This document shows positions 18,210 through 27,704 of a stretch of 64,000 nucleotides of DNA, one piece after another. The notes below the pieces were generated by a model. That model worked only from the letters and a program-made list of their open reading frames with translations. It ran no database searches and was not told where the DNA came from. Source of the DNA: Verrucomicrobiales bacterium (GTDB lineage Bacteria; Verrucomicrobiota; Verrucomicrobiia; Limisphaerales; JAYPXF01); the NCBI GenBank assembly GCA_002715965.1, contig PBAL01000008.1:42570-106569 (forward strand), in the 5' to 3' direction. A program made the position numbers and the translations under genes. Numbering within the stretch: position 1 is the stretch's first letter; every line of letters starts with the position of its first letter.

Positions 18210-18329
18210 GAGCCCGGTAGATAGAAGAGCCCCGACCAAAAGTCAAATGAGTGAATTGAAACAATTCCGGCCGACCGATGGATGTAGTGGTAATCCCGGT
18301 GATTGCGGCCCGCTCCAAAGCTTGCTTGA

Positions 18330-18542
18330 ACCGCCGGATGCGCGGCAGTTTTCCTGGTTGCAACCTTCCTGATTCCCGAGAAGCATTTGGGACTCGCGGC
18401 CGATCGGAGTCTCAAGATTGGGGAGTTGGTCGCCGAGGTGACCGAAGAGATCGAGGTGCTGGAGGAGGAAAACATCATTGATGAGGAAAAGTCTGATGAT
18501 CTGGAGAACCAGTTGAAGAAGGTCGAACGCGAAGGTGACTGA
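18330..18542 (+). other. Acidic coiled-coil ORF fragment
   Basis: An open stretch without a good start codon encodes a short hydrophobic segment (AAVFLVATFLIP) followed by a strongly acidic heptad-like helix (KIGELVAEVTEEIEVLEEEN, then SDDLENQLKKVEREGD) before a TGA. It looks coding in composition, yet it has no start and no ribosome site, so it is best seen as a gene remnant at the left side of a debris region. I do not recognise the family. Confidence 0.35.
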
Positions 18543-18549
18543 GGGGTTC

Positions 18550-19016
18550 ATGCAGGCCTTCGAGGAGGGTGAGGATACCAACCCACCACGTGGATTCGCT
18601 TACGCGACTGTCATGCTCACTGGGAGTCGGTGCTGGCTGTGTATTCGGTGCACCTGAAGTCACACTCAGGCGGGATTGAAGAAACCACACCAAAGTGGGA
18701 GGAGAGCGCACGGCAGCTCATCGCGCACTGTAACAGGCTTAAAGAGCGCTTTGAGAAGGAGGGTAAGGCCTTCTGCGCAGTCATCGGCGGGGACTTTAAC
18801 AGCGATCCTACGAGCGAGAAGTGGGCTGAAGATGATACCCTGCGCATCATTCAGGATGCGGGGTTTAAGTGGGCAGGGCAGGGGGTGGACCGCAAAGAAT
18901 TGATTAGCTGGCTCACCGACGGGCGCTACCCCGATACCGTGTTTGAGCACGATCCCACCAAGCTTGTCTCGGTGGTGAGAAAGACTGGCTGGCTAACGAG
19001 CAGGCTCATCGAGTAG
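18550..19016 (+). pseudogene. Endonuclease/exonuclease/phosphatase family relic
   Basis: Two frames together encode the C-terminal half of an EEP-superfamily (DNase I/APE-like) protein. The first frame reads MQAFEEGEDTNPPRGFAYATV and the second continues VLAVYSVHLKSHSGGIEE, then FCAVIGGDFNSDP, which is the family's metal-binding GDFN block, and ends at LIE. The frame changes at about 18615. The N-terminal half with the catalytic Glu is missing, as is the terminal SDH block. It is therefore a truncated, frameshifted remnant and probably inactive. The surrounding 1.1 kb carries no intact gene. Confidence 0.65.
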
Positions 19017-19302
19017 CCCTCATTGGCCTCGCGCCAATGGTGAATCAGATTGATTTCTGCGTTCGAAATCTTCTTCACCATCCAAACTCCGTAGAAGCGG
19101 CCAAATTCGGGGTGCCTTTCGAATGCGTCCGTGGTCAGCTTGCGTGATTTTAGGTGAGTTGTTGAGGGGCGAGCTTGGGAGTCCGCTGGCTCGGAAATCC
19201 AATGGTGTTCGAGTCGTCCGGCTATGCTGCAAATAGAGCACACCGGATATTCAAGGACTGTTGATTCGTTGCGGGCTCGCAAGCTCGTCACTCCACAACT
19301 CC

Positions 19303-20346
19303 CTATGCGTGGAGGTCTGCCAACACGTCTGGTCGCAATTGCGCTCCGGAACCGGGGGGATCGGTGAGATTGATTTGTCCATCGTCCACCCGGATGCCGG
19401 TTGCCGGGTCTTTGGCGATGAGGACTGCACCGTCGAGATCGGCGTAGTCGAGCAAGGGGGTAAGGTGGGCGGTTGCTGAGATTCCGACGGAGGATTCGAC
19501 CATGCAGCCGAGCATGGTTTTCATGCCGAGCGAGCGGGCCTTTTTCAACATGCGGACCGCTGGGGTGAGACCTCCGCACTTGCAGAGTTTCACGTTGATG
19601 CCGTGGAACATGTCGTGGCAGCGCTCCACGTCTGATTCGGTCTGACAACTTTCATCGGCGACGATGGGGAGGCCGGATTCGTTGAAGACGCGTTTATGAT
19701 CGCTGTCGTCCGATTCTCTAGGGAGCGGTTGTTCGATGAACTCAACGCCAAGTTCAGCGAGGGCCTTGGAATTCGAAATGGTTTCTTCGGCGGACCATCC
19801 ACAGTTGGCATCCACGCGGAATGTTGCGTTGGTGTGATTGCGAAGTTCACGGATGATCTCCAGGTCGCGATTCGTGCCGAGCTTGATTTTGTAGACCGGC
19901 CAATTGGGACGCTCATTGAGCTTCCGGATCATGACGTCGAGTTCATCGATGCCGATGGTGTAACTGGATGGCGGGGTGTTTTCCCAGCTGAGGTGCCAGT
20001 TGGCGTATAGCGGTTGGTTCTTCAAGCGCGCGAACAGGTCGTTCACGGCAATGTCAAGGGCACTGAGGGCGAACGGGGCGTCGGACAAGGCAGGGTGTAG
20101 GCGATTCCATAGTTCGGACGGGGAACCAAACTCGTAATCGGCCAGAATCGGTTCGGCACGTGTGAGTGCGGTAGCGAGTGTGTCGAGGGAGGTTCCGTAA
20201 TAAGGGTCATCCGGCGCTTCTCCAAAACCGCTGATGCCGTCCAGCGTGAGTTCGACGATCATGCTCGGCTGAATCGCCTTTGATTCACGTGAGATGGTGA
20301 ACATGTGTTCCAGGGGCAGGTGACAGGGATACAGTGTGAGCTTCAT
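19303..20346 (-). CDS. Dipeptide (L-Ala-D/L-Glu type) epimerase, enolase superfamily
   Basis: A 347-residue enolase-superfamily protein of the muconate lactonizing enzyme/dipeptide epimerase subgroup. The KxK motif (VYKIKLG), metal ligands in FRVDANCGW, FIEQPLP and IVADESC, and the final lysine region NVKLCKCGGLTPAVRM are all present; the C-terminal D-x-D region DYADLDGAVL fits the epimerase family. These enzymes epimerize L-Ala-D-Glu from recycled peptidoglycan, or other dipeptides. It is cytoplasmic and stands alone between debris regions. Specificity within the family cannot be fixed from motifs, so I leave the symbol empty. Confidence 0.9.
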   Translation of the reverse strand: MKLTLYPCHLPLEHMFTISRESKAIQPSMIVELTLDGISGFGEAPDDPYYGTSLDTLATALTRAEPILADYEFGSPSELWNRLHPALSDAPFALSALDIAVNDLFARLKNQPLYANWHLSWENTPPSSYTIGIDELDVMIRKLNERPNWPVYKIKLGTNRDLEIIRELRNHTNATFRVDANCGWSAEETISNSKALAELGVEFIEQPLPRESDDSDHKRVFNESGLPIVADESCQTESDVERCHDMFHGINVKLCKCGGLTPAVRMLKKARSLGMKTMLGCMVESSVGISATAHLTPLLDYADLDGAVLIAKDPATGIRVDDGQINLTDPPGSGAQLRPDVLADLHA

Positions 20347-20482
20347 GCGAGCGGGTGAAAGATGGCCTCAGCGGATTCGTGCGTCGAGGATTTGCAATGG
20401 TTCGCATTGATGTATCATTCCGGTCATTGAGGTGCGCTAGATTTCTGGACCACCAGATAGGAGACAATCGATAGTCGTGTTA

Positions 20483-20575
20483 ATGCCTCGCAAGCGATAC
20501 ACCAATGAATTCAAAGCCCAAGCCGTTGATCTGTCGAATATGTGTTTTGCGCCATGGCTTTTATCGTACACCTGA
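20483..20575 (+). mobile_element. IS3-family orfA 5' relic
   Basis: The ATG at 20483 starts MPRKRYTNEFKAQAVDLS, the recognisable first residues of IS3/IS911-type transposase OrfA (helix-turn-helix start). After 18 residues the sequence departs from the family and stops at a TGA. No OrfB (DDE domain) is found nearby. Only this small tip of an insertion sequence remains, and it lies in an otherwise gene-free 594-base interval. Confidence 0.6.
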
Positions 20576-20940
20576 ACACCACCCAGGCTTGCCGGGGAGG
20601 GCATGAGCAGTATGCCTACGAATATGGTCTTCAGCAGGGCCGAACAGGTGAACGAGTTGCCTGTTCGGTTCGGACTTTCACTGGCCACCGATTGGTGTAG
20701 TCGGGGCAAGCCGCCGACAGGTTTCATCGGGGCAGGTTGCCGTCATTGGTCAACCTGGCGATTTCCGCTGCATTTGCGCTTGGCGCTGTTTGATTGTCCA
20801 TCGCAGGTCACGTCCTTCTGCGCGCGATATCCTGCTCCCGCGCCTGAATTCTACCTCTCACATGCGCTTGGTCAAAGCTCGATCGGATTGAAGCGAAATG
20901 CCGACCAGTGTTCCGCCTCCGGTTCTCGAACAGATTCTGG
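20576..20940. other. Intergenic debris
   Basis: Contains only partial ORFs with no motif in either strand (96 aa on minus, 151 aa on plus). The minus-strand one has a hydrophobic patch (LLKTIFVGILLMPSPAS), but it has no support as a gene. Together with the IS3 tip it suggests rearranged DNA. Confidence 0.4.
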
Positions 20941-22191
20941 CTACGCGAACTCGTCCGCCGCCATCGCCTGTCCGGCAATGAACCCTGTCGTCCATGCTGA
21001 TTGGAAATTGAAACCACCGGTGATTCCGTCGATGTCCAGGACTTCCCCGCCGAAGTAGAGATTTGCCACCTTCCGGCTTTCCATCGTCTTGAAGTCCACC
21101 TCCTTCAGACTTACGCCTCCACAGGTCACGAATTCCTCTTTGTTCATGCTCTTGTCCGTAACGTGGAAATCGCAGGCAGTCAGCTCACCGGCTAATTTCT
21201 TCAGGGCCATAGCACCCGCCTGGCTCCAGGTCATCCCGTGCTGAATCCCTGCCTGGGCCACCAGGCGTTCCCAGATTCGTCGCGGCAGATCAAACGGTCT
21301 TGAGGCTGCGACCTGTTTCTTGCCTTCGATGTTCTTCATCGCCTTCAAGCCTTGCAACACCTCTTCGTATGCTGCGTCCGGAATCCAGTTGATCCGGCAC
21401 TCGAAGCGATACTCCAGTTTTTGCAAGGCCCGTGCTCCCCAGGCGGATATCTTCAGGATCGCCGGGCCGCTTAATCCCCAATGCGTCACCAGGATTGGGC
21501 CGCGTTCCTGGAGCTTGGTGCCGAGAACCGACACCTCCGCGTCGTTTACGCTCAGTCCCTGCAGATCGGCGAGCCGTGCATCATCGATGTGAAAGGTGAA
21601 CAGCGATGGCGCGAGGGGTTCAATGCTGTGTCCCAGGGAGGTGAGTGAATCCATCGGCGAGCCGGGCTTTAATCCGCCGGTTGCCACCATGAGTTTGCGG
21701 CAGTGCCAAGTTGCTTCGTCGCTGCAGCGGATGTGGAACGAGCCATCCGGGTTCTGCTCGACGCCGGTCACGGATTGCCGCGTACGGATAGCGGCTCCCG
21801 CGTCTTCGGCTGCCTGTATCAGGCATGAAGCTATTGTCTCTGAATTGTCCGTCACCGGAAAGATCCGCCCATCCTCTTCGGACTTCAGTTTCACTCCGCG
21901 GGTCTGGAACCACTCCACCACCCACGCCGCACCATGGCGATGGAAAGGGCCGAGCAATTCGCGCTTGCCGCGTGGGTAACGGGTCACGAATTCCGCCGGC
22001 TCGAAGCACGCATGTGTCACGTTGCATCGTCCGCCACCCGAGATAAGCACCTTGTGCAGCACCCGGGGACCGCGCTCGAGAATGGTGACTGAGAGGCCGG
22101 GATTGGCTTCGGCACAAGCGATTGCGGCAAAGAAACCAGCGGCTCCTCCACCGATAACAATCACATCGCGTTCGATCACATCCCGATTCAT
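20941..22191 (-). CDS. NAD(P)/FAD-dependent oxidoreductase, BaiN/HI0933 family
   Basis: A 416-residue flavoprotein. The ATG at 22191 directly precedes the FAD-binding GxGxxG motif (VIVIGGGAAGFFAAIACAE), so I prefer it to the ORF-track start at 22620, which would cover a long non-coding leader. HKVLISGGGRCNVTHAC is diagnostic for the HI0933/BaiN/RdsA family, and the C-terminal FGGEVLDIDGITGGFNFQSAWTTG fits too. Members are cytoplasmic reductases of uncertain substrate; some reduce bile-acid intermediates. Divergent from the YfhO-like gene with a 412-base gap. Confidence 0.92.
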   Translation of the reverse strand: MNRDVIERDVIVIGGGAAGFFAAIACAEANPGLSVTILERGPRVLHKVLISGGGRCNVTHACFEPAEFVTRYPRGKRELLGPFHRHGAAWVVEWFQTRGVKLKSEEDGRIFPVTDNSETIASCLIQAAEDAGAAIRTRQSVTGVEQNPDGSFHIRCSDEATWHCRKLMVATGGLKPGSPMDSLTSLGHSIEPLAPSLFTFHIDDARLADLQGLSVNDAEVSVLGTKLQERGPILVTHWGLSGPAILKISAWGARALQKLEYRFECRINWIPDAAYEEVLQGLKAMKNIEGKKQVAASRPFDLPRRIWERLVAQAGIQHGMTWSQAGAMALKKLAGELTACDFHVTDKSMNKEEFVTCGGVSLKEVDFKTMESRKVANLYFGGEVLDIDGITGGFNFQSAWTTGFIAGQAMAADEFA

Positions 22192-22603
22192 GCGCGTGGG
22201 AATTGAAGCGGAAACGAATTTGCGATGCGAGGAAGTTGCTTCTCGGACAGCGGAACAATGGTGAGCAATTGAGAGCGGTTCCCGGTCTGATGCCACTCCT
22301 TGCCTTAAACACAGAGTCAGGGACAAGGATGAAGGCAACGGTAAAGAACGAATCGTCGCCAACCGCTTGTCAGATTTGTGGGTAATGGACAGCCAGCGGG
22401 AGAGGGATTGAGGGAGAGGGTGAAGACACGCGGTTTCTGTTGAGGCCTCTGTTGCCATTTGCCACCACTTTTGTTCAGACACGAGATCCTGACTCCGGCC
22501 CTGCGGGGTTGCCGGGTGGAGAATTCCTTCCCGGATGTGCCGTTCGATTCTACCTTCCTCGCACGTGGAACAGGTTAAGACGGAACAGGTGAAGACATCG
22601 CCC
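22192..22603. other. Long divergent intergenic region
   Basis: 412 bases between divergent genes with no credible ORF. It contains purine-rich runs (GGGAGAGGGATTGAGGGAGA) and, at 22563-22595, an imperfect tandem repeat GGAACAGGTTAAGAC/GGAACAGGTGAAGAC just upstream of the YfhO-like start. The promoters of both genes must lie here, but I could not place -35/-10 boxes with confidence. Confidence 0.4.
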
Positions 22604-24625
22604 ATGCGTGAGTGTCTCATGTCGGGTCTGCTCTTTCTTCCGGTGACCGTGCTGGTGTTCGAGTTGTCGTTGTTTTTCGCCCCGGACTATCTGTTTCTGT
22701 TCGAACCTTTCACCAAGTATTTCGCGGGCGAGTTGGCCGTCGGCAGCTTTCCCTGGTGGAACCCATATACGGGATTGGGGCGTCCGTTCTTCAGCGACGT
22801 GCATACGGGATTGCACTATCCGCCGACCTATCTGTTGCTCGTTCCCTTTGCCGGCGTGCACCTGATCGTCTGGCTGCACTGCGCGTTTGGTGCGATGGGC
22901 ATGAAGCGCTTGTGCGTGAGTCTTGGGGCTGCGAGTGGCTGGGCGTGGCTGGCGGGATTCTCGTTTGTGTTTTCGGGCTTTCTGTGCGGGCGCTTGTTCG
23001 CGGGGCAGCTCTTCGTGGTGTTCGGTTTTTTGTATCTGCCATGGATTCTCAAGGAGGTGTTGGAACTCGATACGAATTGGACTCGCCCGCGAATCATTCG
23101 CCTGGCGGTGCTCATGGCACTGCAGTTCCTGACCGGACATCCCCAGGTGTTCTGGCTGAGCAACGTTGGCATCTGGACTTTGCTGCTCTTGTTGGTGATT
23201 CTGGACGGTAGGGACGCGAACCGTAGCACCCAGCTGCGACGGGTTGGCCAACTGGCCTCCGCGACCGTAGTGGCTGTTGGCCTTGCTTGTTTTTCCTGGC
23301 TGCCGTTTCTCGATCTGGTTGCGCATTCGAATCGCACGGAACCGACTATCGAGTCGGCGAGCTTCCTTGCGTTTCAGTGGAATTACCTCACCGGCTTGTT
23401 CGCGGGCACGAGCGTGCCGCCCATGGAAAGCAACGCATTTACCGGTGCGGTGTGGGTGCTTTCAGGACTCTTCGGTTTGTTTGCAGTGAAGGACAAGCGA
23501 CTGCGCGCGCTCTTCGCGGTTGCTCTGCTCGCTCTCGCGTTCAGCCTTGGCCAGAGTTCGCCGGTGTTCCGAGCTGCTTTTCATCTGGCACCCGGCGCTG
23601 ACGGTTTTCGAATCCCTGCCCGGGCGTTGATCTGGGCAACCCTCGCATTGATCATTCTCGGTGCTGTTGCCATGACGACGCTGCAGCAGCGCGTCGGTGA
23701 AAAGAAGGGCAGGGGAGCGCTGTTGATCTTCGCGGTTCTGTTTCTGATCGAATTGGGTGTCATGCTGCCGAAGTGGAAATCGGAATATACGCGCAACGCC
23801 CGCGTGGATTATCTCTTCGCCAATCAATTCAAGGAGTGGACCAAGGATCTGAACCTGGAATCTCCGACCAACACGCCACCACGCTGCAATCTGTCGTTGG
23901 GTATTCTGCCTGCCAACTGGGCGGCCGAGTTGCGCCTCTGTCACGTGAACGGCGATACGCCCCTGTTCCTCGGAAGGCCTTGGCGATATCTGCATGCTTC
24001 CCGGGGCATTCAGCCGGACCCGCGGATCAATACCTCATTGAATCCGAAGGTGGTCCAGTCGGACCCGCTCAAGATTCCGTATGTGACGGTGAATGTTGGC
24101 GTGCAGGGTGATGGATCACATTCGGCGATCGTGGTGGAAACCAATCCGGTGCCCAGGGCTTGGTTCTCGGTTTCAGTCCACCGCTCCAGCGAAGAATCCG
24201 AGTCATTGGCGGCCATGACCGGCGGGTTTCCGGCCCATGTCATGACGTTGGTGGAACAGGACCCAACGACGTCCATCCCAATGGGGATTCCCGTGCCAAT
24301 CCAGCCGCTGGATATCCAGTGGTTTGAATCCAGTCGTCTGTTGATCGACGTTCATGCGCCTCAAGCCGGTTTTCTTGTGCTGAACGAAGCGTGGTTTCCT
24401 GGTTGGAAGGCCCGCGTGGGCAGGAAGGTCATTGATGCGCAGCCCGTGAATCATTGGATGCGTGGATTTGAACTGCCGGCCGGGGAGCACAGGATCGAAG
24501 TGTATTTTCGTCCGCGTTTTCTCTCGTTCGGTTGTTTTGTTTCCTTGGCCACCTTGATGGGATTGTTCGTGTGGTCCAGGAAGGTGCAGCCGAAGGATGT
24601 TGAAAAAAAACCTGCCGACGTTTAA
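22604..24625 (+). CDS. YfhO-like multi-pass membrane protein
   Basis: A 673-residue polytopic membrane protein, with about a dozen hydrophobic segments in the first 420 residues and a large soluble C-terminal part before one last membrane helix (LSFGCFVSLATLMGLFVWS). The early block YFAGELAVGSFPWWNPYTGLG and PFFSDVHTGLHYPPTYLL is typical of the YfhO/GT-C-like family, whose members move or attach sugars to cell-wall polymers using lipid-linked donors. The C-terminal LNEAWFPGWKARVGRK is also a family hallmark. The ATG at 22604 is chosen because the upstream extension is repetitive and hydrophilic. The donor and acceptor are unknown. Confidence 0.8.
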   Translation: MRECLMSGLLFLPVTVLVFELSLFFAPDYLFLFEPFTKYFAGELAVGSFPWWNPYTGLGRPFFSDVHTGLHYPPTYLLLVPFAGVHLIVWLHCAFGAMGMKRLCVSLGAASGWAWLAGFSFVFSGFLCGRLFAGQLFVVFGFLYLPWILKEVLELDTNWTRPRIIRLAVLMALQFLTGHPQVFWLSNVGIWTLLLLLVILDGRDANRSTQLRRVGQLASATVVAVGLACFSWLPFLDLVAHSNRTEPTIESASFLAFQWNYLTGLFAGTSVPPMESNAFTGAVWVLSGLFGLFAVKDKRLRALFAVALLALAFSLGQSSPVFRAAFHLAPGADGFRIPARALIWATLALIILGAVAMTTLQQRVGEKKGRGALLIFAVLFLIELGVMLPKWKSEYTRNARVDYLFANQFKEWTKDLNLESPTNTPPRCNLSLGILPANWAAELRLCHVNGDTPLFLGRPWRYLHASRGIQPDPRINTSLNPKVVQSDPLKIPYVTVNVGVQGDGSHSAIVVETNPVPRAWFSVSVHRSSEESESLAAMTGGFPAHVMTLVEQDPTTSIPMGIPVPIQPLDIQWFESSRLLIDVHAPQAGFLVLNEAWFPGWKARVGRKVIDAQPVNHWMRGFELPAGEHRIEVYFRPRFLSFGCFVSLATLMGLFVWSRKVQPKDVEKKPADV

Positions 24626-24641
24626 CAACTCCGCGTTCCGA

Positions 24642-25166
24642 ATGAATCTTAACGACGAACAACAACAAAAAGTCCGCGAGTGGTTGGATGCCGGCCTCAG
24701 CGTCGCAGACGTGCAGACGAAGCTGGCCGACGAACTCGACGTGAGCATGACCTACATGGAAGTGCGGTTCCTCCTCGACGATTTGCGCCTCGCGCCGCAG
24801 GACGAAGATGAACCAGAACCAGAGCCGGAGCCGGAACCTGAGCCAGAGACCGAAGCAGTCGCGCCTGGTCCGACGGGCGCGGATGATCCCATCGACGCAG
24901 ATGCCGAACTGATTTCTGATAACGAACCACCGGCACCGGCCGGGGAGGGGAATGTAACTGTTTCCGTCGATCAGGTCGTTCGTCCGGGCGCGCTCGCGAG
25001 TGGCAAGGTGACGTTCAGCGACGGCAAGATTGCTGAGTGGTATTTCGATCAATTCGGACGGCTTGGTCTTACGCCAGAAGAGGAAGGCTACAAACCGCCC
25101 GAGGCTGACTTGATGATTTTTCAAACAAAGCTTCAGGAAGAACTGGCCCGCATGGGAATGGGTTGA
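24642..25166 (+). CDS. Hypothetical protein with EP-repeat linker
   Basis: 174 residues starting MNLNDEQQQKVREWLDAGLS. The first 60 residues form three helices resembling a small helix-turn-helix-like fold (VADVQTKLADELDVSMTYME). A stretch of Glu-Pro dipeptides (EPEPEPEPEPEPE) forms an extended linker, and the last 70 residues (VTVSVDQVVRPGALASGKVT, then WYFDQFGRLGL) look like a small beta domain. Similar hypothetical proteins occur in Verrucomicrobia. It begins 16 bases after the YfhO-like gene, and its stop is followed within 6 bases by the ThuA start, so the three are probably co-transcribed. Confidence 0.7.
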   Translation: MNLNDEQQQKVREWLDAGLSVADVQTKLADELDVSMTYMEVRFLLDDLRLAPQDEDEPEPEPEPEPEPETEAVAPGPTGADDPIDADAELISDNEPPAPAGEGNVTVSVDQVVRPGALASGKVTFSDGKIAEWYFDQFGRLGLTPEEEGYKPPEADLMIFQTKLQEELARMGMG

Positions 25167-25171
25167 ACCTG

Positions 25172-25999
25172 ATGAACTGTTTCATGACTCGTTGCATCAT
25201 CACTGGTCTCCTGGCTCTTTCATTCGTCGCCGGCGAAGTCACTGCGGCCGATGCCGCGAAGAAACCGGATCGCAGCCCCAAGAACATCGGTTCTGTCCTC
25301 GTGTTTGCCGGCACTGGTTGGTATCGGCATCCGGAGGTTCCCGCGCTCAGCGGTTGGCTCGCTCGCCAGACCGAGAGACTGAAGATGCAGGTGGACATCA
25401 CCGAAAATCCGGCCGACCTGATTCGAATCCTTCCCAAGTATCAAGTCCTTGTCCTCAACAATTGCACGGAGCTCACAGCGATTCTGGATGAGCGGGCGCG
25501 CAAGGCGGTGCAGAAATGGTACGAAAATGGAGGTGGCATCGTTGCGTTGCATGCTGCATTGGTGCGACAGACGGAGTGGAAATGGTTCAATGAACTGGCC
25601 GGATGTGATTTCGACAGCGATTCAGAATTCCTTGAGGCGCGGGTGGTGGTAGATCCGAAGGCGAAAAACCATCCTACCGTCCGCGGACACGGCTCTGAGT
25701 TTCGCTACCGAGCGGATTGGACCAACCACGATCGATCCGTGACGGGTCTCAAGGGATTTCAAGTGCTCCTGCGGGTGGACGAGACGACTTACGAAGCCGT
25801 TCGTGAATTGTTCCAGAAGCGCGGTGGCAAGGCGATGGGCAAGGATCACCCGATCGCATGGCTCCATGGCAATGGTGGCGGCCGATTCTTTTACACGGAG
25901 CTGGGGCACGATATCCGTTCCCTCGATACACCTTTCGGTCGACAACACATCACCGAAGCCATTCGCTGGGCCGCGGGCCTGAACCCTTTGGTGAAGTAA
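25172..25999 (+). CDS. ThuA-like domain protein, secreted
   Basis: A 275-residue protein with a signal peptide (MTRCIITGLLALSFVAGEV) and a ThuA domain: VLVFAGTGWYRHPEVPAL, then YENGGGIVALHAAL, FRYRADWTNHDRS, and HPIAWLHGNGGGRFFYTELGHD. ThuA-like proteins have a class I glutamine amidotransferase-like fold; in alphaproteobacteria ThuA takes part in trehalose/disaccharide use, but in PVC bacteria they are usually exported and of unknown role. Start alternatives are the TTG at 25163 and the ATG at 25184. A second ThuA domain is fused in the 53955-58514 protein. Confidence 0.88.
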   Translation: MNCFMTRCIITGLLALSFVAGEVTAADAAKKPDRSPKNIGSVLVFAGTGWYRHPEVPALSGWLARQTERLKMQVDITENPADLIRILPKYQVLVLNNCTELTAILDERARKAVQKWYENGGGIVALHAALVRQTEWKWFNELAGCDFDSDSEFLEARVVVDPKAKNHPTVRGHGSEFRYRADWTNHDRSVTGLKGFQVLLRVDETTYEAVRELFQKRGGKAMGKDHPIAWLHGNGGGRFFYTELGHDIRSLDTPFGRQHITEAIRWAAGLNPLVK

Positions 26000-26001
26000 G
26001 T

Positions 26002-27702
26002 TCAGCCGGGGCGCTGTAGCAGTCCTATCCCGATCCAATTCCAGAACCGTGCTCCGATTCCTACCGCGAACAGCAGGAAAATCGGAAACAAGTTGGGATC
26101 AACTCTCAGGGTGTGGTAGCCCACCAGTACCGGTGCCAGCACCCAGAATCCTCCCAGCGCCAGTATCCACGCCCATCCTCTTAGCGAATAGGGATGCGCG
26201 TAACCACTGGTGAGCCAGAGACAAATCGCGCTGCCCATTGGCATCAGGATCATCGCGGCAATGAACGCCAGCGATCCCGGACCGACGACCGGGAACCAGA
26301 GTACCTCACCCTTCGCATTCACCATGAACATGCCGACGAACAAGTACGCAGGCAGAAGCACGAGGCACATGCGATAACCGGAGTTGACCGCGGCTTTCGT
26401 TAGTGGAGTCCTGCTTCCCGCCAATAAGCCCGTCCTGAAGTGCCTGCCTAGCGCAGCAATCTTGCAACAGTGAACCATCGGAAGAAACACCAAGGCCAGC
26501 ATTGTCGTTGCAACGATCGCGAACTGAAGCGCATAGAACTGAATCGCCATTAGATACAGCACCAGCGCACCCCACCCAAAAGTCAGCCAGAATCGTTGCG
26601 CTCCAGTCAGACCTTTCTCCAGCTTCCTCGCTGAATCAATCAACCGAAGTTCAGCCACACCCAGACCGCCATACAAGGTCTGCCCTACGAAGCCGCGACG
26701 CCACGCGCCACACTTCGAGTATTCCTGGCTCATGGCAAGGCGGACGGATTCTTCGTCGGCTGGGGCTTCCGGAGCGTGCGGAGTGTCGACCACGAGTTTC
26801 TGCGCTTCCGGGTTGCTCCCCGGTTGCAGCAGATCGTCGTAGCGCAGCTTGTGACGAATTCTTCCGAGCCAGAATGGAATGAACACGAACAACGCAAAGA
26901 CATATCGCAGTGCGCGATCGAAAACAAATTTGCCTTCCTGCAAGGAGTGGCTCCACACAGTGACAATGTGATTGCTGGGGAATAAATCGAGGAACAGGCC
27001 CAGCCAGAGGTGCGAATCGAAATCGCCGAACAGCATCACTGACAACGGTCCGAGGACGAACAGCAACAACCAGCCGCCGAGGACGATATTTTGCCAGCGG
27101 CTCAGATGAATTGCCTCGTAGCCGCCCTTGGATTGCAGCAGGGCGCGTTGCATCGGCAATTTCGATCTGCCCCATCGCCCGAACAGGCCGAACAAAACGA
27201 CCGACGGAAAAATCGTCGCCAATGCCATGACCGGCGCAGCGACCACTGATGTGATTAGCGACCACTCCCAGTTCGCGTACAGCGATCCACGCAAGGCAAA
27301 TACCCATAACCAAAATCCGGTGATCCAGAGGAGGCACTTGTAGAAACGCGTCAGTGAAAAGCGCCTCAGTGCGCTCGCATCATGAGGAACACGCAGGTAA
27401 CCAAGGTGGGTCGAACCGAATACCGCCCAGTGGACGATCACCGGAATGAAAAAGACGATGAGGTAGGAGCCGAATCGATAAAACTCCTTCGAATCATGAA
27501 AGCCCACCTGCGTTTGCGTTTCATAAAGCGCCCATCCCAGCAGGTAGATACCCAGGATCACACTCGTCCACAAAACTGACCGGATCAGGCAGTGAAAGAA
27601 TCTTTTCCGGCGATACTCCGATACCGCCGTCGGCGAAGTTCTCAGCGCATCATCCCAGGCGCCGGTCAGCGTGGTCTCAAACTCTTTGGAGTATGCCACC
27701 AT
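26002..27702 (-). CDS. Polytopic ABC-type permease partner
   Basis: A 566-residue membrane protein with roughly 12 predicted helices (for example SVLWTSVILGIYLLGWALY, FWLTFGWGALVLYLMAIQFY and GSLAFIAAMILMPMGSAI), lying directly downstream of an ABC ATPase gene with a 2-base gap, hence its permease. Two-subunit exporters of this size resemble ABC-2 type or Wzm-like systems but I do not see a family-specific motif. The C-terminal part from HFRTGLLAGSRTPLTKAAVN to the end has a decayed second copy at 28562-29143. The substrate is unknown. Confidence 0.7.
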   Translation of the reverse strand: MVAYSKEFETTLTGAWDDALRTSPTAVSEYRRKRFFHCLIRSVLWTSVILGIYLLGWALYETQTQVGFHDSKEFYRFGSYLIVFFIPVIVHWAVFGSTHLGYLRVPHDASALRRFSLTRFYKCLLWITGFWLWVFALRGSLYANWEWSLITSVVAAPVMALATIFPSVVLFGLFGRWGRSKLPMQRALLQSKGGYEAIHLSRWQNIVLGGWLLLFVLGPLSVMLFGDFDSHLWLGLFLDLFPSNHIVTVWSHSLQEGKFVFDRALRYVFALFVFIPFWLGRIRHKLRYDDLLQPGSNPEAQKLVVDTPHAPEAPADEESVRLAMSQEYSKCGAWRRGFVGQTLYGGLGVAELRLIDSARKLEKGLTGAQRFWLTFGWGALVLYLMAIQFYALQFAIVATTMLALVFLPMVHCCKIAALGRHFRTGLLAGSRTPLTKAAVNSGYRMCLVLLPAYLFVGMFMVNAKGEVLWFPVVGPGSLAFIAAMILMPMGSAICLWLTSGYAHPYSLRGWAWILALGGFWVLAPVLVGYHTLRVDPNLFPIFLLFAVGIGARFWNWIGIGLLQRPG

Positions 27703-27704
27703 GA

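Noticed and set aside
18926-19648. 240-aa minus ORF across debris
   Set aside because: It overlaps the dipeptide epimerase in another frame and is Arg/Ser-rich without motifs.
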